This document shows, piece after piece, positions 1 through 5,696 of a stretch of DNA of 7,342 nucleotides (positions are counted from its first letter, which is position 1; each line of letters opens with the position of its first letter). Origin of the DNA: Bacteroidota bacterium (lineage in GTDB: Bacteria > Bacteroidota > Bacteroidia > Flavobacteriales > Weeksellaceae); NCBI GenBank assembly GCA_018266965.1, contig JAFDZJ010000259.1:1-7342 (forward strand), given 5' to 3'. Made by a program: the position numbers and the translations under genes. The notes under the pieces were generated by a model that was given only the letters and a program-made list of their open reading frames with translations, was not told where the DNA came from and made no database searches.

Positions 1-1296
1 AGAAATTTTCAGTTTGCTACTAATTTTATCGGAGTATAATTTGTGTAAGACAGCTTCTACTATTATTACAGCACCATCTACAATCAATCCGAAATCCAAT
101 GCACCTAGACTCATCAAATTACCAGAAACTCCGAAAATGTTCATCATGATAATTGCAAACAGCATAGCCAAAGGAATAACCGACGCAACTAATAAACCTG
201 CTCTGAAATTTCCTAAAAATAATACGAGTACGAATACCACAATCAAAGCACCTTCGATAAGGTTTTTTGAAACTGTAGAAATGGCATTATCTACCATTTT
301 GGTTCTGTCTAGGAAGGCTTCAATCTTTACTCCTTCGGGAAGTGTTTTTTGGATTTCTATAATTTTATTTTTTACCTCTTTTATCACTTGACTGGAGTTT
401 CCTCCTTTCATCATCATTACTACTGCACCTGCAACTTCTCCCTGTCCATTATAGGTCAAAGCTCCATATCTTATAGCTTTTCCATAATCTACTTTTCCAA
501 TATTTTTTATCAAAATAGGAGTGCCATCTTCCAAATTTTTAACTACAATATTTTCTATATCTTCAATTTTTCCTACCAATCCTTCGGTACGGATAAACAA
601 GACTTTTGGACCTTTTTCAATATAAGCACCTCCTGTATTTTCGTTATTTTTTTGTAAAGCATCAAATACTTCGGTCATGGTAACTCCCATGGATTTCAGT
701 GTAGTAGGATTTACAGCGACTTCATATTGTTTCAACTCTCCTCCAAAACTAGCAACATCTGCAACACCAGGAGTGCCGAGTAATTGTCTTCTCACAATCC
801 AATCTTGTATGGTACGGAGTTTTACATCATCAAAACGATGTTCATAACCTTTTTTTGGACGGAGTATGTATTGATAAATCTCACCTAATCCAGTTGTAAT
901 AGGTGCCATGGTTGGAGTACCAAGATGAGCAGGAATATCTTTGGATACCTGTTGCAATCTTTCTGCAACTTGTTGTCGTGCCCAGTACAAATCTACATCG
1001 TCTTTGAAAACTATTGTTATAACGGATAACCCAAATCTAGAAAAACTTCGCATTTGCTTAATACCCTGTATATTGCTATTTGCCTGTTCCAAAGGGAAGG
1101 TAATAAATCGTTCTACATCTGGAGCACCTAGACTAGGAGAGGTGGTTATTATTTGTACTTGATTGTCGGTAATATCAGGAACTGCATCTATCGGAAGTTT
1201 GTTGAGTTCGAAAAGTCCCAATACAACTAATCCTATTGTAAACAAACCTATGATAAGTTTATTGTGAATAGAAAAATGAATTATCTTATTTAGCAT
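1..1296 (-). CDS. CzcA/CusA-family heavy-metal efflux RND transporter, N-terminal 432 residues (C-terminus outside window)
   Basis: This is the inner-membrane proton-driven pump of a tripartite efflux complex that exports divalent or monovalent metal ions across the envelope. The frame is open from ATG at 1296 to the left edge (432 codons), so about the first 40% of a roughly 1040-residue or longer pump is visible. Seen: TM1 at about residues 12-29, followed by the RND porter-domain start 'LPIDAVPDIT' (34-43), typical of this family. TM2 starts near 346, and the TM4 motif DFGLIVDGAVIIVE is at 401-414. D401, D407 and E414 match the proton-relay acidic residues D402, D408 and E415 of Ralstonia CzcA. 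The DFGxxxDGAxxxVE form resembles the CzcA (Co/Zn/Cd) class more than the CusA (Cu/Ag) class, but the substrate-binding porter residues lie outside the window, so the metal is an inference. It follows the small His-rich gene at 1387-1779 by 90 bp on the same strand. In Bacteroidetes some relatives carry a fused TolC-like tail, which cannot be tested here. Confidence 0.95.
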   Translation of the reverse strand, partial: MLNKIIHFSIHNKLIIGLFTIGLVVLGLFELNKLPIDAVPDITDNQVQIITTSPSLGAPDVERFITFPLEQANSNIQGIKQMRSFSRFGLSVITIVFKDDVDLYWARQQVAERLQQVSKDIPAHLGTPTMAPITTGLGEIYQYILRPKKGYEHRFDDVKLRTIQDWIVRRQLLGTPGVADVASFGGELKQYEVAVNPTTLKSMGVTMTEVFDALQKNNENTGGAYIEKGPKVLFIRTEGLVGKIEDIENIVVKNLEDGTPILIKNIGKVDYGKAIRYGALTYNGQGEVAGAVVMMMKGGNSSQVIKEVKNKIIEIQKTLPEGVKIEAFLDRTKMVDNAISTVSKNLIEGALIVVFVLVLFLGNFRAGLLVASVIPLAMLFAIIMMNIFGVSGNLMSLGALDFGLIVDGAVIIVEAVLHKLYSDKISSKLKIS

Positions 1297-1321
1297 TTTT
1301 TTTTATTAACATTAATAAATA

Positions 1322-1368
1322 AATGAATATTACATCATATCTTATTGATACAATGAATATTTCATCAT
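1322..1368 (-). promoter_or_regulatory. Paired 17-bp direct repeats upstream of the efflux pump, possible operator
   Basis: Two copies of aatgaatatt(a/t)catcat lie at 1322-1338 and 1352-1368. They match at 16 of 17 bases, with a 30-bp period, close to three helical turns. The core of the second copy (ATGAA-TAT-TTCAT, 1353-1365) is a perfect 5-bp inverted repeat; the first copy breaks the symmetry at one base. The pair sits in the only gap between the His-rich gene and the pump gene, about 25-75 bp before the pump start. It could be a binding site for a metal-responsive or two-component regulator. No regulator is encoded in the window, and AT-rich DNA yields chance repeats, so this remains a suggestion. 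Confidence 0.4.
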
Positions 1369-1386
1369 AATTTTAGTGTGAAAAAA

Positions 1387-1779
1387 TTATGCTAATACCG
1401 GTGGTCGAAAAATGGATTCTTTATTGTTGGAAGTGATAGGTTCTATATACCCAAAATTTGCTTTGATAGACGATGAAAAATTCAAATTTTCAAAAGAAAA
1501 TTCAAATTGTTTGGGTGGAGTAGTTGTAGTATAGTTAGTAGAGTGGCATTGGTTATCATGGGATTTAAATGGAAGTTTCATATCCTCTTTGTAGTCTGCA
1601 TCTTTACCGTGATCTTCTAAATAATGTGCTTTCAAAAAAGAAAAAATAGTAACATTGTTATCTTTCTTGGTGTGGGAATAATAATGTTCTATGAGCTTTG
1701 GAAATTTCAATAATTGCTTGGTCTCTGAAAAAGTAAAGAGATAAGCGATGATAAAGAAATATGAAACCCATTTTTTCAT
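1387..1779 (-). CDS. Small histidine-rich exported or membrane-anchored protein ahead of the CzcA-type pump
   Basis: A 130-residue protein of unknown function. Residues 1-17 (MKK, then a hydrophobic run VSYFFIIAYLFTF) form a signal peptide or N-terminal membrane anchor, with no lipobox and no clear cleavage site. The rest is predicted to be periplasmic. It holds several possible metal ligands: H32, H36, H52, H57, H74, C78 and H79, including HYLEDHGKDADYKEDMKLPFKSHD at 52-75. The tail ends in IFRPPVLA (123-130). I recall similar short proteins with the 'DADY..DMKLPFK' core and an 'FRPP' end located just upstream of cusA/czcA genes in other flavobacteria, so this is probably a conserved accessory protein of the efflux operon. 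A role in periplasmic metal binding or delivery is inference from the histidines and position. The start at 1779 fits the MKK-type signal sequence and lies about 10 nt from the expected transcription start of a TAnnTTTG box at 1796-1803. Confidence 0.8.
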   Translation of the reverse strand: MKKWVSYFFIIAYLFTFSETKQLLKFPKLIEHYYSHTKKDNNVTIFSFLKAHYLEDHGKDADYKEDMKLPFKSHDNQCHSTNYTTTTPPKQFEFSFENLNFSSSIKANFGYIEPITSNNKESIFRPPVLA

Positions 1780-1795
1780 TAATGCAAAATTAATA

Positions 1796-1803
1796 CAAAA
1801 GTA
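1796..1803 (-). promoter_or_regulatory. TAnnTTTG -7 box for the His-rich gene and efflux operon
   Basis: On the minus strand this reads TACTTTTG, a full match to the Bacteroidetes -7 consensus TAnnTTTG. The expected transcript start is near 1789, about ten bases before the ATG at 1779. A second full match (TAATTTTG, 1785-1792) is too close to the start codon to serve an ordinary leader. I see no TTG at a good -33 distance for either box. Confidence 0.4.
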
Positions 1804-1881
1804 CTAATTATTTCTATTTTTAATCATTAGTTTGATATTTTTTTAATGAATGAGGAATACCCGAAAAAAATACTGGATAAG

Positions 1882-1914
1882 TTGAAATAATATTTTTTAA
1901 AATTACTATTTTTG
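1882..1914 (+). promoter_or_regulatory. Bacteroidetes-type promoter for lysS
   Basis: TTG at 1882-1884 (-33 element), a 22-base spacer, then TATTTTTG at 1907-1914, a full match to TAnnTTTG (-7 element). Transcription would start near 1920. This makes the ATG at 1939 the natural lysS start and rules out the in-frame TTG at 1912, which lies inside the -7 box. The spacer is at the long end of the range reported for Flavobacterium promoters. Confidence 0.65.
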
Positions 1915-1938
1915 CAAATTCCAAAATATAATACCAAT

Positions 1939-3633
1939 ATGTCTTTATCTGAACAGGAAATTATCCGAAGAGAAAAACTCAACAAATTATCCGCACTCGG
2001 AATAGATGCTTTTCCAGCGGAAGAATATACCATAAGCCACAGTACACAATCTATAAAACAAAATTTTGAAGAAAATAAAAAAGTAAAAATTGCCGGTCGA
2101 TTGATGTCCAGAAGGATACAAGGGAAAGCAAGTTTTGCAGAATTACAAGATAGCGAAGGAAAAATACAAGTCTATTTCAACCGAGACGAAATATGCCCAG
2201 GAGAAGATAAGCTACTGTATAACGAAGTCTATAAACACTTGTTGGATATTGGCGATATCATTGGTATCGAAGGAGAATTGTTTTTAACTCAAGTAGGAGA
2301 AAAAACAGTAATGGTAAAAAATTTCAAACTACTTACCAAATCTCTCCGACCTCTGCCAATTGCAAAAATAGATGAAAACGGAGTAGTACACGATGCTTTC
2401 AACGATCCGGAACTTAGATACAGACAACGATATGTCGATCTTACCGTGAACCCACAAGTAAAAGAAATTTTTGTGAAAAGAACAAAGCTTTTCAACGCAA
2501 TGCGTAATTTTTTCAATAACTCGGGATATTTTGAAGTAGAAACACCAATACTACAAGCAATACCAGGAGGTGCTGCAGCAAGACCTTTCATCACCCATCA
2601 CAATGCTTTGGATATCCCTTTGTATATGAGGATTGCCAACGAATTGTATCTCAAAAGACTTATTGTAGGTGGTTTTGATGGCGTATATGAGTTTTCTAAA
2701 AATTTCCGAAACGAAGGAATGGATAGGACTCATAATCCGGAATTTACGGCAATGGAAATATATGTTGCCTACAAGGATTACAATTGGATGATGGACTTTA
2801 CCGAAAAATTATTGGAAAATTGTGCCATTGCTGTTAATGGAAAGGCGGAATCCACCTTCGGAGAACATACTATTAATTGGAAAGCTCCCTATCCTAGGGT
2901 ATCTATGCAAGAAGCTATAGAAAAATTTACAGGTTTCGATATTACCGGAAAAACCGAAAAAGAATTATTCGATTTTGCTAAATCCATTGGTATAGAGGTC
3001 GATGAAACCATGGGTAAAGGCAAATTGATAGACGAAATTTTTGGTGAAAAATGCGAAGGAAACTTTATACAACCAACTTTCATTACGGATTATCCTATAG
3101 AAATGTCGCCACTAACCAAAAAACATCGTTCCAAAGAAGGACTTACCGAAAGGTTTGAATTGATGGTTTGTGGAAAAGAAATTGCCAATGCCTATTCAGA
3201 ATTGAATGACCCAATCGACCAAAGAGAAAGATTTGAAGCACAAATGGCTCTTTCTGAAAGAGGGGACGACGAAGCAATGTTCATCGACAATGATTTCTTG
3301 AGAGCGTTGGAATATGGTATGCCTCCAACTTCCGGATTAGGAATTGGAATGGACAGACTTATCATGTTCCTTACCAACCAACAATCCATACAAGAGGTTT
3401 TGTTTTTCCCACAAATGCGACCAGAAAAGACTACACCAACTGTAGAGTTGGGCGAAGACGAAAAAATAATTGTAGAATTATTGAAATCCGGAGAAGCATT
3501 TGAGTTGAATGATATAAAAGCAAAATCCTCATTTTCAGGAAAAAAATGGGACAAAGCAATTAAGAATTTAACCAAAAACAACATTGTAAAAGTCGAAAAA
3601 ATCGATGATGTATTGATGATAAAATTGGTATAA
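1939..3633 (+). CDS. lysS: Lysyl-tRNA synthetase, class II
   Basis: Charges tRNA-Lys with lysine at the expense of ATP in the cytoplasm. The 564 residues show the full class IIb layout. An N-terminal OB-fold anticodon-binding domain comes first (VKIAGRLMSRR from 49, to about 133), followed by the catalytic domain from about 150. Motif 1 lies around 181-212 and motif 2 is FRNEGMDRTHNPEF at 256-269. The late signature is YPIEMSPLTKKHR at 385-397, and motif 3 is GLGIGMDRLIMFL at 466-478. Residues from about 500 to 564 form an extra tail beyond the usual bacterial end (E. coli LysS has 505 residues). The tail has a winged-helix look (LNDIKAK then KKWDKAIKNLTKNNIVKV), and I recall LysS of this length as usual in Flavobacteriia. 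I chose ATG 1939 (MSLSEQEIIRREKL) over the in-frame TTG at 1912 because the latter overlaps the promoter -7 box. The gene stands alone between its own promoter and a strong hairpin terminator. Confidence 0.98.
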   Translation: MSLSEQEIIRREKLNKLSALGIDAFPAEEYTISHSTQSIKQNFEENKKVKIAGRLMSRRIQGKASFAELQDSEGKIQVYFNRDEICPGEDKLLYNEVYKHLLDIGDIIGIEGELFLTQVGEKTVMVKNFKLLTKSLRPLPIAKIDENGVVHDAFNDPELRYRQRYVDLTVNPQVKEIFVKRTKLFNAMRNFFNNSGYFEVETPILQAIPGGAAARPFITHHNALDIPLYMRIANELYLKRLIVGGFDGVYEFSKNFRNEGMDRTHNPEFTAMEIYVAYKDYNWMMDFTEKLLENCAIAVNGKAESTFGEHTINWKAPYPRVSMQEAIEKFTGFDITGKTEKELFDFAKSIGIEVDETMGKGKLIDEIFGEKCEGNFIQPTFITDYPIEMSPLTKKHRSKEGLTERFELMVCGKEIANAYSELNDPIDQRERFEAQMALSERGDDEAMFIDNDFLRALEYGMPPTSGLGIGMDRLIMFLTNQQSIQEVLFFPQMRPEKTTPTVELGEDEKIIVELLKSGEAFELNDIKAKSSFSGKKWDKAIKNLTKNNIVKVEKIDDVLMIKLV

Positions 3634-3649
3634 ATTTTCAATTAAAAAT

Positions 3650-3682
3650 AAAAAAAGTGAACTTTTTCAGTTCACTTTTTTT
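3650..3682. terminator. Bidirectional intrinsic terminator after lysS
   Basis: A perfect 14-bp inverted repeat: AAAAAAAGTGAACT (3650-3663), a 5-base loop TTTTC, and AGTTCACTTTTTTT (3669-3682). The hairpin has a GC-containing core and ends in seven T on the plus strand and, by symmetry, seven U on the minus-strand transcript. It lies 17 bp after the lysS stop codon and between convergent genes, so it can end lysS transcripts and also those of the HD-domain gene arriving from the other side. Confidence 0.9.
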
Positions 3683-3744
3683 ATGAAATTTTCCCAAAAA
3701 AATCAGTTTCACATATCATTTAGCAATATAGTTCAAAAATCTCC

Positions 3745-3834
3745 AATCCCCAATCCCTAATCCCTAATCCCTAATCCCTAATTACCAATCCCCAATTACC
3801 AATCCCCATTACCAATCCCTAATTCCCAATCCCC
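3745..3834. repeat. Degenerate heptamer tandem array, G-rich on the minus strand
   Basis: Thirteen units in near-perfect 7-bp register. The order is AATCCCC, AATCCCT four times, AATTACC, AATCCCC, AATTACC, AATCCCC, a 6-bp ATTACC, AATCCCT, AATTCCC and AATCCCC. The 14-mer AATTACCAATCCCC occurs twice back to back (3780-3793 and 3794-3807). The array contains ten runs of three or four C, so the minus strand has ten G-runs. The five at 3748-3778 are separated by only 3-4 bases, enough for a telomere-like G-quadruplex. The array ends one base before the stop codon (3836-3838) of the minus-strand HD-domain gene, so it would be the start of that gene's 3' UTR. Similar GGGGATT/GGTAATT-type arrays occur, as I recall, in other Bacteroidetes intergenic regions. 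Confidence 0.9.
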
Positions 3835-3835
3835 A

Positions 3836-4429
3836 TTAACCCTTTACAAGTAACCCCAAATCCAAGCTTTTTTGGAGCAAAACATCAAAAACTTCTCCCA
3901 TTTCGCAAGAGGCTCTTTTGATGGCGTTTTCCAACATTCCTCGTACTTGGCTTTCCCTAACTTGTGCTTCTGTCCAGCTTTTGCCAGAAGTATGTGCATT
4001 CAAGATAAAAGGCATTATTCTATCAATGGCACAAGCAAAAATGGCATCGTTGGATTTCTCTTCTTCGAATTCTATCCATAGATTGAAAAATTCTGATTGT
4101 AGAGGATTGTCCAAAATACCGAATATTTTTTTTGCTGCCTCTTTTTCTCTTTCAAATTTTCCTAGCATATTTTTCTCATCAAATAGAAAAGTATCTCCAG
4201 CATGTATCTCTACCAAATCGTGTATTGATAGCATCCGTATCACACGAAGAAGGTCAATTTTTTCCTTATTTTTGGCATAAGGAAAAAGGATTTGTGCCAA
4301 TATAATAATTTGCCAACTATGTTCTGCTGTATTCTCTCTACGACTATCATCGGCATTGTAATTTCTGCGGTTTACATTTTTCAAAGCATCGATAGCTAGG
4401 ACAAATTCTATTTCCTTTTCTAATCTCAT
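3836..4429 (-). CDS. HD-domain metal-dependent phosphohydrolase (YfbR/HDDC2-like)
   Basis: A 197-residue cytoplasmic protein of the HD superfamily. Metal ligands are visible in order: H37 in RENTAEHSW (31-39), H70-D71 in SIHDLVEIHAGDTF (68-81), and D136 in CAIDRIMPFI (133-142). E74 and D79 match the extra conserved acidic residues of the YfbR/HDDC2 group, where E. coli YfbR has H33, H68, D69, E72, D77 and D137. The size (about 200 residues) also fits. Characterised members dephosphorylate deoxyribonucleoside 5'-monophosphates, so a nucleotide 5'-phosphatase or clean-up role is likely, but the substrate cannot be read from the sequence. The gene is 66 bp downstream of apbE on the same strand and has a TAnnTTTG box in that gap, so it may be both co-transcribed and independently started. 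Its stop codon touches the heptamer array at 3745-3834. Confidence 0.88.
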   Translation of the reverse strand: MRLEKEIEFVLAIDALKNVNRRNYNADDSRRENTAEHSWQIIILAQILFPYAKNKEKIDLLRVIRMLSIHDLVEIHAGDTFLFDEKNMLGKFEREKEAAKKIFGILDNPLQSEFFNLWIEFEEEKSNDAIFACAIDRIMPFILNAHTSGKSWTEAQVRESQVRGMLENAIKRASCEMGEVFDVLLQKSLDLGLLVKG

Positions 4430-4448
4430 TGTTACTAATTTAGGTCTG

Positions 4449-4456
4449 CAAATTTA
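4449..4456 (-). promoter_or_regulatory. TAnnTTTG -7 box for the HD-domain gene, within a 9-bp direct repeat
   Basis: On the minus strand this reads TAAATTTG, a full -7 consensus match, about 20 bp before the ATG at 4429. No convincing TTG is found 17-23 bp upstream. The plus-strand sequence AATTTAGGT occurs at 4437-4445 and again at 4451-4459, one copy overlapping the -7 box and the other around the expected transcription start. This could be an operator-like pair or a coincidence. Confidence 0.4.
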
Positions 4457-4495
4457 GGTTAAAAGATGCTAGTTATAGCTTGATTTTGGGTTGAA

Positions 4496-5458
4496 TTAGT
4501 ATTTATTTTTGAAAACTTTTCCTTTGTCATCAATTATGATGCTTCGGTATTTTGGAAAAATCTTCAACAATTTTTTACCTTTTTCCAATCCCAAAACCAT
4601 GATAGAAGTACTGATTCCATTGGCGGTAGTAGCATCTGGACCAACTATGGTAACACTTACCAATCCAGAGCTAGGTATTCCTGTTTTGGGGTTGATGATA
4701 TGCGAAAATCTTTTTCCTTCTATCTCTGCATATTTTTCATAACTTCCAGATGTTACCACAGCATTAGCATTCATTTTCAATACCTCTTCGATTCCGTCGG
4801 GTTCAAAAGGATTTTGTACACCAATAAGCCAATCTTTGCCATTAATCTGTTTTCCCCAAGTACTAATATCGCCAGCAGCATTTATTATACCCGATTTCAC
4901 GCCATTTTTCAATAATAATTCTTTTGCCTTTTCAGCAGCATAAGCTTTCCCGATAGAGCCAAAACCAATCTTCATACCTTTGTTTCTCAAGAAAATTGTA
5001 TTCTCTTTCTCGTTGATGATAATATTTTTGTAACCAACATTTCTAACCGAATTTTTAATTTCATTTGCGGTAGGCATTGATTTCATACTTCCATCGAATT
5101 TCCAAATTTTGTCCATTGCAGCTATACTTATATCAAAAGCACCATTGGTAATTTTCGAAAAATAAATTGCAGTTTTAGTTAAATTTATCAATTCTACTGG
5201 TACTTTCACGGGTTGTATTCCAGCAAAATTATTGATTTGCGAAACGGGAGTTTGCGGTTGCCATTCCGAGAGTAGATTTTCAATCCTTGTTATTTCTTTT
5301 ACAGCCAAATCTATATTTTTTTGAGCCTCCACACTGTCTTTGGCTACAATGGTAATGTCGAACCTGCTACCCATGAGTGTATAAGGTTTGGACAGTTCTA
5401 TTTGGGCATTTAAAATTGAAAAAATTGAAATTAGAAATAAGGAAAATAGAGTTCTCAT
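4496..5458 (-). CDS. apbE: FAD:protein FMN transferase, exported ApbE family
   Basis: ApbE enzymes move FMN from FAD onto a Ser/Thr of exported or membrane flavoproteins such as NqrB, NqrC and RnfG, with Mg2+ as cofactor. The 320-residue protein begins with a signal peptide (MRTLFSLFLISIFSILNA, cleavage likely after A18). There is no lipobox cysteine, so it would be soluble in the periplasm. Family motifs seen: MGSRFDI (29-35), TNGAFDIS (104-111), FGSIGKAYAAEKA (166-178), INAAGDI (192-198), FSHIINPKTG (251-260) and TTANGISTSIMVLG (277-290). Three positions differ from the usual consensus: NxGGD is NAAGD, HIIDP is HIINP, and the Mg-binding Asp of the 'ADAxxT' motif is N280, while T284 is kept. 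This may mark a flavobacterial subgroup or altered activity. The open frame extends upstream to 5647, but that part is lysine- and AT-rich leader. The ATG at 5458 gives a clean signal peptide and is preferred. No target flavoprotein is encoded nearby. Confidence 0.92.
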   Translation of the reverse strand: MRTLFSLFLISIFSILNAQIELSKPYTLMGSRFDITIVAKDSVEAQKNIDLAVKEITRIENLLSEWQPQTPVSQINNFAGIQPVKVPVELINLTKTAIYFSKITNGAFDISIAAMDKIWKFDGSMKSMPTANEIKNSVRNVGYKNIIINEKENTIFLRNKGMKIGFGSIGKAYAAEKAKELLLKNGVKSGIINAAGDISTWGKQINGKDWLIGVQNPFEPDGIEEVLKMNANAVVTSGSYEKYAEIEGKRFSHIINPKTGIPSSGLVSVTIVGPDATTANGISTSIMVLGLEKGKKLLKIFPKYRSIIIDDKGKVFKNKY

Positions 5459-5654
5459 ATCGAATGATAAAAGCTGGAATAAATGTAAAATTCTCTTCGA
5501 ATTTTGAAAATAATTAAGTAATATTTTTTTTGCTAAATTATGGAAAATATATTTTAAATTTTTTTTATAAAAAGTTGTGTGCAAATATTTTTCAATATAC
5601 TCAATTTTTTGATGTAAATTTTGCTTTTTCGATTTTTTATGATACAAAAAAAGA

Positions 5655-5662
5655 TATATTTG
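5655..5662 (+). promoter_or_regulatory. TAnnTTTG -7 box before the secreted-protein gene
   Basis: TATATTTG is a full match to the -7 consensus, 34 bp before the ATG at 5697. No good TTG lies at the usual -33 spacing. It sits in the 238-bp AT-rich divergent gap (5459-5696), where I could not find an equally good box for apbE on the other strand; the closest is TAATTTAG at 5533-5540 with one mismatch. Confidence 0.4.
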
Positions 5663-5696
5663 TAGAGTATTTGAAATTTATTAAAAATAGTAAAAA

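Noticed and set aside
14..1162. Plus-strand open frames at 14-391, 349-657 and 941-1162
   Set aside because: They lie antisense to the efflux pump frame, which reads through with full RND motifs; their translations are low-complexity Ser/Ile/Thr-rich text with no family signal.
1827..2033. Minus-strand frame overlapping the lysS start
   Set aside because: It is antisense to the lysS promoter and N-terminus and has no recognisable domain or promoter of its own.
2289..3641. Several minus-strand frames antisense to lysS
   Set aside because: They are shadows of the lysS reading frame; lysS is intact with all class II motifs.
3683..3760. Small plus-strand frame of 25 codons starting MKFSQKNQF after the lysS terminator
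   Set aside because: It begins at the edge of the terminator hairpin and ends inside the heptamer array, with no promoter; the frame is best explained by chance.
3745..3834. CRISPR array
   Set aside because: The repeat unit is only 7 bp with no unique spacers; it is a simple tandem array.
3872..4280. Plus-strand frames antisense to the HD-domain gene
   Set aside because: They are shadow frames; the minus strand shows the full set of HD metal ligands.
5459..5647. 63-codon upstream extension of apbE, starting MYHKKSKKQN
   Set aside because: It would bury the signal peptide inside the protein; the sequence is Lys/Asn/Ile-rich as expected for AT-rich non-coding DNA, and the ATG at 5458 gives a normal exported ApbE.
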